A DNA stretch of 64,000 nt from Cytidiella melzeri. Taxonomy: Eukaryota > Basidiomycota > Agaricomycetes > Polyporales > Irpicaceae. A program made the translations under genes and the position numbers. The notes under the pieces were generated by a model, which made no database searches, was not told where the DNA came from, and saw only the letters and a list, made by a program, of their open reading frames with translations. Shown here piece by piece: positions 32,088-43,973 of this stretch; position 1 is the first letter of the stretch, and each line of letters starts with the position of its first letter. The stretch lies in NCBI GenBank assembly GCA_022592445.1, contig JABYQR010000176.1, positions 26,871-90,870 of the forward strand, written 5' to 3'.

Positions 32088-34206
32088 ACAGCTAGGTGTT
32101 GTATCATCTACTGTTGGTAGACATTGGATATCAACAGAGTGGTCATCTGCATTCAACAACCCATTCCTTTTGAGCATGTCTTCAGTATCCATCATACGTT
32201 CTAGCTGTAATATTGTTGATCTGTCAATAGGTCCCATGTCTGTTACATTATGCTCATCAAAACCACATTGTTCTGAATCAAGTATACCATTGAATTCTTC
32301 TTCAATCTCGTCTAGCATGTCATCACCAAAGTATGAAGGCATAGAAACAACATCTAGATTTTTAGTTTTTCATGGTGCTGCAAAATCATCTCTGGCATCA
32401 TAACACTCATATCGCAGATTGAAATTATTCATAACACATGTGTATTGCTGGGGAAATTTGTAGTTGTTGAACGCATCGCTCCAAGTCAAGTCTTTTGACT
32501 TTAACTCTAAACCTGAGCGCCATGGTTTGAAAAGTGTCAGCATAGTCATACAGTAGTCTTCTCGATTGCCTTTATCTTCTCGCGGTAGGATACCACCTAC
32601 AAAGTCAGGGATCTTAGCATGATGCTCTTCTAACATTTGCACTTGATGTGTTTCACACTGTGGGTGGTCTTGCATAAACATGGCTTGTCGATGATAATCC
32701 TTATTCCGACGCCCTTTGATATTTCTGTCCATTGAAGGAACAGGTTCAGACTGATCAACACCCAAACTATTTACTAGTGTATCGGAATCTGATGTGAGAT
32801 CTTCATCATTGAAATCATCAGATTCTTCCTCAGCATAATTGTCAGCTGAAGTGTCCTCTGAATCGTAATCATTGTTGTTGTCTCTGTCACTGTTGCTATC
32901 AAGGTTGTCACCCTCAATAATAGGAAGCTGTCGCCAGTGCGCTACATTCATTTCAAGGTAATATTCATCTAAGCCTGTAGATGTGTACAGTTCTGAAGTG
33001 ACTCCCAGGTAGTATCACCTTCTTCCCACTTGAGGTTGAATATAACCCGTTCCTGTCCATTTTATACATCTTTGATCTACTTATGGGTAATGATTGATTC
33101 CACAAGCCATTCTCCAGCTGGAACCTTTGATTTTGTTTTTTTAACTGGTTTTCTAGGTGTTTTGTTCGACAGACGTATCCAATCATACAGTGATACATCA
33201 TGATATTTCTCTGGACGATACATATAGTTGTGAACTGGGGATAAGCCTACTATGCCGCGTACATTCTTGCCAATTGCAAGCTTTACTTCTGTGTTCCGTG
33301 AAGTGTCAATTGTAACTGGTGTATTGTCAGCTACTGCCGAGGATTGACCAGTGTGTTCACCAGCAATATGCTCATGTACATCACGTACTTCATGAACATA
33401 ACGTCTCCAATAAAACCTTTGAAACTTATGATCTGTATAATGATCTGGATGTTAAAGAAGATACATTGAGGCCATTGGCGACCCAATCTCACTCTGCGAA
33501 GTCAGTGCATTGACAATTTTTGTAATCAACAAACGTGTTTTCTTTAGTCTGTCTTCATTGACATCATTGTTAGCCTCTGCCTGTCGTGTAAATACTGTCT
33601 TCACCGCATCAAACATTACATGTGTTTCAATGGGGATTTTGTAATGTACTCAGTAACGTATGCAATGACAGACTTGATTGCAGTTCCAGATTGCAAGCTG
33701 GTGACATCTGTATTACACCGTAGCAAGTAAGAAACCATAGGAGTAAATGTATTCAGCCATGCCTCTCCCTTTTTCATGTTGAGTGCCCCAGTCTCTGGGT
33801 CAAGTGATGTTTGGGCATAAACCTCACGCGGGAATCTTGACTTACAATTTGGATGTGATTTGGTGGTACATCCCTCATGGCATTTATGTATGTTTGATAA
33901 GTATATGATCTCATTGGCAGTACATTGATAATCATTCCACCATTTGCCAGCCTCTGAACACTGAGTACAATGAAGACATTGATTCGAGCAATATGGAACA
34001 GGTGCTTCAGGAAGTGACAAAGTAGGAGCAACGTGGTCAGGCTGTTTGGCTGATAGTTTTACCAACTTGTCATGCATTTTGTCCATAGTTGAGTTGTAAA
34101 ACTCACCTGCATGTGTAGCTTCAAGGTATTCTACCATATGTCTTTGAAAGTCTGATTGATTATCCATTATTCTATCACGTATCTCTTGTGGAGATAAACT
34201 GTGCTT
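32088..34206 (-). pseudogene. Helitron Rep, middle part with catalytic tyrosines
   Basis: The minus strand from 34206 reads HSLSPQEIRDRIMDNQSDF and a Cys/His-rich region (CSNQCLHCTQC, CHEGCTTKSH), then VIAYVTEYITKSPL, in which the two tyrosines (codons 33658-33660 and 33646-33648) fit the Y2 motif of Helitron Rep. Further down come FDAVKTVFTRQAEANND, PDFVGGILPREDKGNREDYC and LFKPWRSGLELKSKDLTW, typical of the region between Rep and helicase. Several in-frame stops and shifts occur (for example near 33628, 33450 and 33078). It stops at 32088, where NA-4 begins. Confidence 0.88.
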
Positions 34207-34208
34207 GA

Positions 34209-34224
34209 CATCAGGGAAAACCTC
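34209..34224. repeat. Plavaka left terminal inverted repeat
   Basis: CATCAGGGAAAACCTC, matched exactly in inverted form at 40741-40756. Confidence 0.9.
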
Positions 34225-34669
34225 TCCGGGCGAGAATAGCTTGACAGCGCTAGCTAGCGCTTGCCGAGCACCTCTTCGTCTCAAGCTCTGCAAGCTTGGT
34301 TCTTCAAGCTGAAGCTTAGTCGAAGCCGAGCTCCAGCCAAACAAGCCTCATATAGTCAACAAGAAGCTATACAGAAGTCGATGCGAGCATTTTGTGCAGA
34401 CATGTAGCTACGGCATAGATAGCATAGTAAAAGATAATGGACGGGTGGTATAGATTTGGTTAACTATGGTCACGTTGGAAGAAAATGATTGAGAAGAGCC
34501 AAAACCAAGGAGTCCATGGGGATGATACTGATAGGTGTCCGTCAAGAAATTATTAGCTAATGAAAATGATGTCGATGAAAAGTGGGTAAATACCAAGGCA
34601 AGGGCCGAGATGGTTCAGCGAAGGGGATATGTGGTGATCGCGCGAGACTTGCGAAGGTGGAGAGGCCGC

Positions 34670-37294
34670 CTAATCCTCCACGGGACTCATGTTGTCATAG
34701 TCGGCATCGTCAACGAGAGGAACCGGAACAAAATCTTGAGAATGATGTGACCTGAAAGCAGTTAATCAGTACGTTCAAATCGCGTCGACAAAAACTCACA
34801 TGGCGACACGGAAAAACTTGCGCTTCAGCTGCAAGTATTTACCCTCGTTGTTTGACCGTAGTCTCGCGAGCCGTTGTTCAACTCGGCGATAGAGGGGTGC
34901 GAAAACGCTTCCGTCAAATTTGAGTGGGACTTGGCAACCAGAGGACCACTCGCTCAGGGCTGCGCCAATCTGAATGATAGTGTGAGATGAATTGCATCGG
35001 CACACGGAAATGAACGTACAGCAGCAGATGCAAGGCAAATCATGGGGTCGGTGACCATCTGGGAACCCTCGGGCCCAAACACGTCGTTGTTTGCTGAAAG
35101 CATCTTCTTGCCGATAGAGGAATCTCCCTTGAAAAAAGCTTGCGCGATCACCGAACTAATGGTTGGATGTTGGAATAGCTTGGCTTTGTCGGTACCAAGT
35201 GCGCCGTCATCCTTGGGAGTGGTTAATAGATATAATTGGTTTTGAATGGTTGTCGGCTCACAGAGACATTGCAGAGGAAAAGGAACTGCTCTTGGAAAAG
35301 ATACGTCTTGATGAGCTTTTGACGCCCTTCCTTGGTCAATCCAGTAATACTGTACCCGTCTGGGACAAGGGCGCCGGCAACCTGCTTAACGTTGCCGCGG
35401 AATTGGGAGACGTGGTCACGAAGCTGGTCGGAGTGAGTCCTTGTCCAGACAAAATGTATTAGAATAGAATCAACGTACAGGCTTTCGGACAGACTTCGCG
35501 TTGAGGCCGTGGAAATTGTGTTGAATGAGCTGCACAACTTGTGTATACCCTAGGCTCCGGGCGACTTGCAACATTTGATCCCTGGTCACGATATCAGGGC
35601 GAAGGGGCCAAGCTCCGGCCCCATTTTCGCGCACATGCTCCAGGACAAGGGGTACTTTGACCATTTGGACGATTTCTCGTAATTGGGTGTTGAGGGTCTC
35701 GGCGGTTGCTGACGGTGTTGATGCAGTCACAATGTTTGCAGGTGTACCTATCGAGGTGTCGGGCGGAGGGTTGCGGTTGGAAAATGCAGCGGCAGCATCT
35801 GACGAAGTGCTCAGACGCGGGCGCGACGAAGAGCTGCTTGGAGGCGCTGGGTCAGGTTTGGCTCCATTTTCGTCAGTAAACTGCGGAGCCTGCAACATAT
35901 TAGCAAAAATCAGAGCACCTCGTAAGTAAAATGCAAGATACCTCATCGCGCTGCTTGGCCTTCGCCTTTGTTCCTTTTGTTGACTTAGTCCGAGTTGAGC
36001 ATTTGCTGTAGTAAGATTCAAATCAGAACATGATGGTCAGTTTAGAGCAGAATCACGTACCGGGACATCGAGTTACCAGTAATGACCTCCTCTTCATGAG
36101 CCTCATGGTCAGCTTGAACGTTAGGGGCTGTGTCGGCAGCATCGACATCAGAATCGTCGACAGCAAGGTAGCCCAGACCAAGAGAGGACTGGCTTGAGTG
36201 CCTTGAATGACGCCGCTGGAACTTCGGTGGTCGATGATCTTCGTCATCCGAGTCTTGCCATTGAGCAATCTAGCTTGGGTTCAGTACAAATTGATGCAGT
36301 TCGAGAAACGAATGAGTTACTCACTTCACCACTGAGAAGGGTTGCTAGTGCCGCTTCATCGCGTGCTAAATCAAGCATTTCAATGTCTGACTGGTCCCGA
36401 TCATCATCGTCAACCTCGTCGGCTGCTGATCCTTCCTTATCAGACTCGCCAGTATCTTCCGCATCGTTTTTGTTGTCAAGATTGTCGGCACCCTTGCCGC
36501 TGCAAGCTGCTGCTGAAGAATATCAGAGTGGAGGCGAATGTGATGCCAAACTATTTCTCTCACGTTTGATGACTTTGGCACTTCTTGCCTGATTAGTCAC
36601 AGTTGGACTCTGACTCGCAACGGTCGGGAACTCCAGCGTTGGAGAATCTGCGCGCGCATCAACAGCTCGGCCCCGTGTAGCAGGCCTTTTGCGACTATTG
36701 GTTGGCGCACGCTCTTGACTCTGAGTCTTCTGAGCGGTCTCACCACTCGCGGCGACATCGACACTGTCAGTGGACTTGAATACGCGGTTTTCTGTTCCCA
36801 AGTCAGTAAATTTGCACATATTCTAGCAACAATTAACCAACTCTTGCTACGTTTGGTCCAGGGCTCGACCACAGCCGGCTCATCTTTGTTTTGGTTGCCA
36901 CCGTGATCCTTCCGCTTCTTTTGGGTGCGCGGCTCAGTGGGTTCGGTCGGCTGGGTCGACTGACCTTGCTTATTAACATGCTTTTTGTTGCCCTTCACGA
37001 CATCAGCCCATGCTTTGACTAGAGGTTAGCAGTGATCCAAACTCCAGAAGCGCAAGGCTTACTTCCAGGGGCCTTGACTTTTGCGGGGCGTGGCCCTACG
37101 AATACTCATAAACAACCAATCTGAGTCATTAATGACTGAAGGGCAACCATACCTGCAAGCTGGATCTCCTCCTCAAGTAGAGCAGCTTTTTCCTGCTCTT
37201 TCTCGGCATTCTTGCGAAGCGTCATGGCTCGCTTTTGCTGACTTGTGAGTCCGGCTTCGCCTTGCTGAGGATTCTTGGCTGCGGTGAACACCAT
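34670..37294 (-). CDS. Plavaka-associated accessory protein (possibly DUF6532-like)
   Basis: A multi-exon minus-strand gene starting ATG at 37294 (MVFTAAKNPQQGEAGLTSQQ) and ending TAG at 34670-34672. Introns are GT-AG and about 45-60 nt; examples are the one after EEEIQLAG (near 37152), the one after VKAPG (near 37066), the one before IGAALSEWSSG (near 34970-35020) and the last (about 34690-34800). The N-terminus is helical and charged; the middle is basic and Ser/Pro-rich with KKRK near 36930; the C-terminus is ordered (IVQMVKVPLVLEHV, GLTKEGRQKLIKTYLF, DPMICLASAA, IGAALSEWSSG). The tail resembles DUF6532 proteins of basidiomycetes, from memory. It shares a short bidirectional promoter with the transposase, so it may be an accessory transposition or DNA-binding protein. 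Confidence 0.65.
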
Positions 37295-37442
37295 GATGAT
37301 GTTGGAGTGGTTAAAGGGCAGGAAGGACGCAGAGAAATGCTGGGTGGTAGGAGAGCAAGTTGAAGTTTTTTTTGCAAGGGTTTCTCTAGTCGGTAAGTTC
37401 CGTCCGGGTTTCAAACTTTCTACAACTTCCTCACTCACCACA
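37295..37442. promoter_or_regulatory. bidirectional promoter between the two Plavaka genes
   Basis: 148 bp separate the two start codons. The segment contains an A/T run (GAAGTTTTTTTTGCAAGGG) and no TATA box that I can identify. By position it must hold both promoters and both 5' UTRs. Confidence 0.6.
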
Positions 37443-40400
37443 ATGTCCTTTGCATGCCCAGGCTGTCAACACAGTTTTACATCGTCGAGGGGACTTCAAA
37501 ATCATCTCTCGCAGATCAGTCGGGACGATTGTCGGGCCGCCGCCGCTCCCGTCGAGCATGTACCCCAGGCCGATGAGCCTCAACATATGGATATCGACTC
37601 TGAAGAGTTCTCTGGCGATTGCTTTGGAGGATATACAGAAGATGAGCTGCCCTGGCCTCCAGAAGGGCCTGTGGAGGACTTCCTCGCAGGCTCTGAGTCG
37701 GGCGAGGCCATGTTGGACTCCGAGGAAGAAGATGAGAGTGATGGCGAGGAGTCCGGAGATGACGACCCACTGTATGGCACCGGATCCTGGCAGTCTGTTC
37801 AGCCTGACACAGAGCCTGATGATTTGGAGCCTACTCACTTGGAATCACCACACATTACCAAGTCTGTGGTTGAATTTCCCTCAGCCACAGCGGCTCGTCC
37901 GATCCGACGCGAAGTCACCCGCTATACTGCTTATCAGGATGATGTTCCTGGTGCACAGTGGAACCCATGGGCGCCGTTTTCTTCGAAAATGGACTGGGAG
38001 GTTGCTCAATGGGCGAAACTTCGTGGTCCTAGCTCGACGGCATTCACGGAACTGCTAGAGATTGATGGGGTGCGTATTTTCACAAGGGCATTTGATTGCG
38101 GTTCTGATTCTTATCTGGAGAAGTAGATTGCGGACAAGCTCGGGCTGTCCTTCTCCACAAGTCGCGAGCTGAATCTGATCATCGACACTCACCTGCCGGC
38201 GCGTCGCCCTCCATTCAAGCACCGCACGATCAAAATAGCCAACGAGGAATATGACGTCTACTTTCGAGACATTCTTGAATGTGTCAAAGCTCTGTTCTCA
38301 AACCCCGAGTTCACCCCCAACTTAATACTGAAGCCAGAGCGCCTTTATGCCGATGAAGATCAGACGATCCGTGTATACCATGATATGCACACTGGTCGAT
38401 GGTGGTGGTCAAGACAGGTGCGGTTTTGGAGTAGCTTCTCTTTGATGCGATTTGTAATCTGTGTCTTCTATCAGTGTGACATTGAGAAGGCTAAACCGGG
38501 CGCGACCATCATTCCAATCATCATCTCATCCGACAAAACTCAAGTTACGCTATTTCGCAACAAAAGCGCGTATCCAGTTTACCTAACCATTGGGAATATC
38601 CCCAAAGCAATCCGTCGGAAGCCTTCACGACAAGGTCAAATCCTCCTTGGCTACCTCCCAACGTCAAAGCTAGAGAACATCACCAATAAAGCCGCCAAGC
38701 GCCGTATTCTTGCAAATCTCTTCCATACGTGCATGAGGCGTATCCTTTCGCCTTCGAAGTCTGCTGGCATTGATGGAATCGAAGTCACTAGTGGCGACGG
38801 CTGGGTTCAACGAGGTCACCCGATTTTTGCGTGCTTTGTGGGAGATTACCCCGAGCAATGCCTGGTGACGTGCACAATGTCCGGTGATTGCCCAATTGGT
38901 GGTCGTCTCAAGCATTTTCTCGGGGAGTTCAGCATCACTGATCCCTGCAACCCACGCGATCTCGACGCAATACTCGATATCTTGGCAACCCTCGATGATG
39001 GTTCGCCAGCAGAATTCGCCCGTCAATGTCGCGAGGCTCGCATCCGTCCTGTCCAGCATCCGTTCTGGGAAGACCTGCCCTACGTCCACATCTACCAATC
39101 GATCACTCCCGACGTACTCCACCAGCTTTATCAGGGGGTTCTCAAGCATGTCGTAGTTTGGGTCACGAGTGCCGTGGGTGCTGATGAAATCGACGCGCGC
39201 TGCCGACGACTTCCTCCGAACCACAACATTCGCACTTTTAGCAAAGGCATATCGAACTTGTCACGCATCAGTGGTGCAGAACATCGACAGATCGCGGCCA
39301 TCCTGCTTGGCTTGGTTACGGACATCCGACTCCCGAACAACCTCAATGGCCAACGCCTTATCGCCGCTGTCCGCAGCCTTTTGGATTTCCTTTTTCTCGC
39401 TCAGTATCCCATCCACACAGCCACCACCCTCACTGCGCTTCGGATGGCGCTTGAGTCCTTCCACGATAACAAGGACATTTTTGTCGATCTCGGCATTCGC
39501 GACGGGTTCAATTTGCCCAAGCTCCACTCCCTCATGCATTACGAGGATGCTGTGAAGCTCTTCGGGACCACTGACAATTACTCCACCGAGACGACCGAGC
39601 GCCTCCATATTGATCTTGCAAAAGATGCCTATCGTGCAACCAATCGAAAAGACGAGTACAGCCAAATGACCCTGTGGCTCGAGCGACGCGAAAAAATCCT
39701 TCAACACTCTGAATACATCCAGTGGCGACTCACTGGTTGCCCTCGCCCGCGCTGCCTGCCTCCCGCTGCCACCTACCCGATTCATCTCAGAATGACGAAG
39801 CATCCCAGTCTCCGGGCGGTGTCGTTTGCCGATCTCAAGGAACAGTACGGCGCTACCAACATCGAGGAGTTGCTAATCTGGTTCCTCGTTGGTCTGAATG
39901 CCGCCTCTCAAAACCAACGCCCCACGGATGCAGAAGCAGCACAACTTTACCTTCCCCTCGATTCCGTACCTGTCTATCACCGCGTCAAATTCTGGAATCC
40001 GCTGGCACACGGGCGTAAAACGGTTGATGCGGCGCATGCTCGCCCAACCCGGACCAGCAAAAAAGGACAAGTAACACCATCACGCTTTGACACCGTGCTT
40101 GTGAAGGTTTCCAATGGCAACGGGATAAATTGTGAGTTTATCTTTCCGCGCTTTGGAAATGTCCGCTCACCTCGATTGTAACACTTTCATAGCTTTTCGT
40201 GTCGCCCGGCTTCGTGCGGTATTTACTCTACCACGCAATAAACTCGAGTCCACCCTCCTACCAGCTGCTCGACTACCACGTTACCTCGCTTACGTGGAGT
40301 GGTTCTCGAAGTTCACGCAGCCTGAACCTCACCACAAAATGCATAAGGTCTCGCGATCCTTCCGCAATGACGGCCATGGGCACCTGGCGAGCGTAATTGA

Positions 40401-40566
40401 CCTTGCGAGCGTCTGCCGAAGTGTATATCTGTTTCCGAATTTCGGCCCCAAGGCCCCCGCAGCATGGACAAGTGATACCGTTCTAGATGAGTGCTCGACC
40501 TTCTTTGTTAGCCCATTTTTAGACAGGCATACATATTTTCATCTCGAGAACTTGAATAGTACTTAG
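37443..40566 (+). CDS. Plavaka transposase
   Basis: Start ATG 37443 (MSFACPGCQHSFTSSRGLQN), a C2H2 finger typical of the family N-terminus, followed by an acidic linker (37590-37790). Introns 38070-38126, 38418-38474 and 40132-40192 are GT-AG, 57-61 nt; removing them gives one open frame to TAG 40564-40566, roughly 980 residues. Family hallmarks: PGAQWNPWAPFSSKMDWEVA, YHDMHTGRWWWSRQ spliced to CDIEKAKPGATIIPIIISSD, KTQVTLFRNKSAYPVYLTIG, then KPSRQGQILLGYLP, CTMSGDCPIGG, DVLHQLYQGVLKHVV and NYSTETTERLHIDLAKDAYR. Plavaka transposases are DDE enzymes of the CACTA group; I have not mapped the individual acidic residues. No stop or frameshift was noticed, so it may be functional. Confidence 0.92.
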
Positions 40567-40740
40567 TTGTAACACAATACTCGCTTTTTTGTAGTACATA
40601 GCCAACACAGAGCAGGGCGAGCTGGGCCACAACGGTCTCAAAGCCACGTCTAGCATCCGAGTAGTGTACTGGAGCGTCCCCGAGCGCGTCGAGCTGTGGA
40701 CAAGCAAGCACTAGTCAGCGCCAAGCTCAAGCGACCCTTT

Positions 40741-40756
40741 GAGGTTTTCCCTGATG
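40741..40756. repeat. Plavaka right terminal inverted repeat
   Basis: GAGGTTTTCCCTGATG, the exact inverse of 34209-34224. Confidence 0.9.
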
Positions 40757-40758
40757 GA

Positions 40759-43700
40759 GCCATATAAGCATGTGCATATGTAATGTTAGTCGTCCTTGCT
40801 GCTCAACTGTACCATAATACCCTGATGTCTTTCCATAGAATCCTTTATGATTATTTCCATAACCCAGTACATGCTTGATGAACATGTCTACCATAAATTT
40901 AAAAAACCGTGCACCAGATACTGGGTTATTTGCAATCAACAAGAGTCTTTTGTTTGGATCAGATATTTGTGGATAAAAGTTTTGTTTCATACCTGCATAG
41001 TACAGTGCAATGGGATGTTTGACATCAGCTGGTGCAAATGTGATAAACCAAGTAGGTGCTCCAAGACAATATGTTAGAGACCATATTTCGTTCCGCATCC
41101 GTCTCCGGTTTGTAACAGATCCATCCACACGAGTGGCTACATAGTCTATATCTCCTAATAGCCGGAAGCAAGCTTTTTCATCCTCTGTCTGAGGAGTTGT
41201 GTGGCCCTCCTTTGCCCGAGATATCAAGGTATCTAACGTGCTCATCTTCATGGAAGAAAGACGGGATGCCACATCTTGAAAGTTTTTCTTCATTGATAAC
41301 AAGTATCCACCGTCACTGCTATTTTTTATTTGCTGATGGTTGAATGCAACCAAAGAGAATAACTCATCGAGTTGGAAGCGCTTGTCATAGTACATAAGCC
41401 AATTTTTTTTTTGTATAGCATCACTAATTTTTACTTGTATATGCTCGTTGTCTAATCCACCATAACCATACGGAAACAACCACGGGAACATTGAGGGATA
41501 TAGACGGGGATTGTTCCACAAACTTTCCATCTGGTCTGATTTACCAATACCTAAAACTTTGCCTCCTTTAGCAAAGTGTTTCATAGCCTCGAGACGTATG
41601 GTAGCAGGGTCACCTTTCCACATCTGAGACAATTGGTCACCAGTTAAACCATGTACAATGAAAGGCAATTGACCATTCTCAGTGGAATCTGTGTTAATGT
41701 CACTATTGACAGCTGCAGCTTCAGGATTGTTGTACTCAGATTCTTTGTGGTAGTCAACATAAACCGGAGGCTGATCTTCTGGATAATCATTTAGGTTACT
41801 GTATGATATGTGTAAATCTGCATAATCTGTGTGATTGAGCTTCAACCACTCCAATGCCTCTGCCACACGGTTGTGGCGTACTAGGAGTGGAGTTCTTTGG
41901 TACTCCTTTGAAGTGGGGGGCAAAGGCCCAATGAACAGTATAGCCAACACATCATCCCAGTCTTCACGTCTTGGGGGAAGAACATCATATATTTTCTTCA
42001 TTGGGATTGCTCGACTCACAACATTTGTTTTCATCTTGTACAGCTTCGATTTGTGCACTCTGATAACACAGGAATTTGTATGTATATGTGCTATCAGTCT
42101 TTTCTCCATCCACGACAAGTTTTGTAACACTGGTGGAACATCTCCTAACCAAAGACCATTGGCAAGTGCATTTTTTGGCAAAGAACCTTTACTAGTTACG
42201 CTGTAGCAAGTGGAGCAAATATATTCACAGTCTGCTAACAACACAGGTCCATCACAAGACTGAATGGGATTGGTGTCCAAAGTTCGAGATTTACGAGTGA
42301 CCTCTGGACGAAACAAGGGTGCCAGATTGACATTCACTTCTGACAGTTTCTTCATATTGTTAACTTTTGTCAGACATCCACAAACAGCACAACCAGCTTC
42401 CTGCACGTTTGAAAAAGAGGAGTCTTCCACAAAACCAGCTACAATGTCCCGTATCTATGTTTCTGATGGTACTTTTGGTGGAAGTATGGATTTTTTGTAC
42501 CACTTGTTGCATGCCTCGCGATGACTGTAAGTATCGGCAGGACTTTGTGTCTTTTTGAACTTTTTATCACGGTGTCAACGCATTTTATTCCGACTAGAGT
42601 TCTCTTCATTTGGTTTAAAGACACAAACCCAGTTGTCACAAGACAAAGACAAGCACTGGTGAGACGTAAGTTTTTTTACAACATCTAGACGGTTTGTATG
42701 TCCTCGGCTGATGCTGATGCTGTGGTGGTCACAGATGTCACACAGTATTCTAAGAGATAATCTATCAGCGAGAGTATGCAGTGAAGGCTTAGCCTTGATG
42801 GCAGTGTCAGACAGGATTTCTGCTCCATCTTCACCATGTATGTAACAGTCAAAAGAATAAGTGTCTGCAGACAATTTATAATTACCCTGCAAAGTAAGTT
42901 GTATGTCTTCCTTTGACCATATATCATGCTTTCTGCCTCTACCCATATAGATACTGTCTCCAAACTGTACCACAACAAATTCTCTATATTGCTCGGCTGG
43001 TTGATTACTCACAGCTATATCCGCTAACCACCTGTACAACAGTATTCGCGTCATGAGATTTGCAAATTCAACACAACGGTACTGGTTGCGAGTTGCCATC
43101 AGCCTTGCAAAATTGCGAGAGAATCAACAGATCTCACCGGCGTGAACCAATACATAGTGTAGCTGGAAATAGAGATCAGGTACAACGCATACACATTTGG
43201 TACGCTACTACAAGGATGAGAGACCGTCATTTCAATTATAATAAGGGCATTCATCTTTGTCTGTGGCACGAGTTTTTCATCTTTGGTACTCGGCATTACC
43301 AAGCCACACATGGGCGCAAGGGTATCTAGCTTGGTGCTTGCAGTCACCATATAGTTTGAGTTGGGTATTGATACATCATAGCATGGCCAGCAACACGTAT
43401 CTTGTAGGGTAGATTCATGTACGGAGTTTATAGCATCAGAAGAGCAAATGATACAGCTTACAAACGACATTGGCTGGTGACGTGGCAGGACTGATAGTGA
43501 AGCACAAACATTTGCAGTTGCTGCAAACCATGCGGTCACCATCAACATTTGCAGTAGACAATACACCTTTTTGGTGGCTGATGTATGCATAGTGTTGTGC
43601 AGCAGCATGTAGGACAGGTAGATGGGGTTGAGAAGCAGGCAAGTTGCGTAGGCATGTGCCCAAGATCAATTGTTGATGTTTATTTGTACTTATTGTGATC

Positions 43701-43825
43701 AGGCGTCTGAGTATTAATGCATAGTCTGAGGCTGGCTGTGCAGATGGTAACTTGGGTAGACTTCTCACTGTTACCTGACGCGATATTCTCTCTATTCGTC
43801 TTCTAAAGAGGCTATTGTTATACAT
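40759..43825 (-). pseudogene. Helitron Rep, N-terminal part with HUH motif
   Basis: The minus strand runs from about 43825 (MYNNSLFRRRIERIS) through Cys-rich segments (CSNCKCLCF; CIICSS) in frames shifted near 43440 and 43099. From 42430 there is a long open frame (MEDSSFSNVQEAGCAVCGCL) with IPMKKIYDVLPPRREDWDDV (DUF6570-like), RLYPSMFPWLFPYGYGG (Helitron-like N domain) and FFKFMVDMFIKHVLG. It ends with LHMHMLIWL, where HMH (codons 40772-40780) is the metal-binding HUH motif of the rolling-circle nuclease. The frame is cut at 40758 by Plavaka. It catalyses single-strand nicking and joining in active elements; this copy is broken. Confidence 0.88.
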
Positions 43826-43830
43826 AATTT

Positions 43831-43973
43831 TCCTACAGACTATGCAACTATTTACACCTTATCACATAGGAAAGATAGCCAAAGTGCAATGAATGATACA
43901 TAACCAGTTTGTCAGTATAAGTATTATCTATACAAAATAGGAATACAACGTATGGATAACAAATGTTTCATCA
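43831..43973. other. AT-rich spacer; Helitron 5' boundary not identified
   Basis: The Helitron 5' terminus should lie here or a little further right, but no TACAATTCCTGAAG-like end was seen. Nothing else is recognised. Confidence 0.4.

Larger units (their letters stand above)
34209..40756 (+). mobile_element. Plavaka DNA transposon (CACTA-related), complete, 6548 bp
   Basis: Perfect 16-bp terminal inverted repeats: CATCAGGGAAAACCTC at 34209-34224 and its reverse complement at 40741-40756. The dinucleotide GA flanks both ends (34207-34208 and 40757-40758); removing the element and one GA restores the Helitron Rep frame (WL then KHSLSPQEIRD). Subterminal regions carry repeated CAAGCT/AAGCTT motifs (34280-34330). 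Two genes on opposite strands diverge from a 148-bp centre: the Plavaka transposase on the plus strand and an accessory gene on the minus strand. Both appear uninterrupted when introns are removed. It inserted into the Helitron just after the HUH codons. Confidence 0.9.
24592..43830 (-). mobile_element. large Helitron (Helitron2/Helentron type) with Rep-helicase-peptidase gene, split by nested insertions
   Basis: Read on the minus strand. The 3' terminus is at 24592: CTTCAGGAATCGTACTTGCC plus the GC-rich cap ending GCTAACGCTAG(T), as in the non-autonomous copies. Coding pieces in order are 43825-40759, 34206-32088, 28098-27558 and 27024-24743. They encode zinc-finger and Helitron-N sequences, an HUH/Y2 Rep, a PIF1 helicase and a peptidase-like tail. 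Plavaka (34209-40756), two non-autonomous Helentrons (28099-32087) and a solo LTR (27030-27552) interrupt it. The 5' end is not resolved: no TACAATTCC terminus is seen near 43830-43970, and Ty3-A does not resume beyond it. Without the inserts the element would be near 8 kb. Multiple frameshifts show it is decayed. Confidence 0.85.

Noticed and set aside
38670..39803. Open frames of about 180 codons on the minus strand
   Set aside because: They are antisense shadows of the Plavaka transposase coding exon, which has strong family motifs.
43831..43973. Helitron 5' terminus expected here
   Set aside because: No TACAATTCCTGAAG-like sequence or return to Ty3-A could be found, so I do not mark an end.
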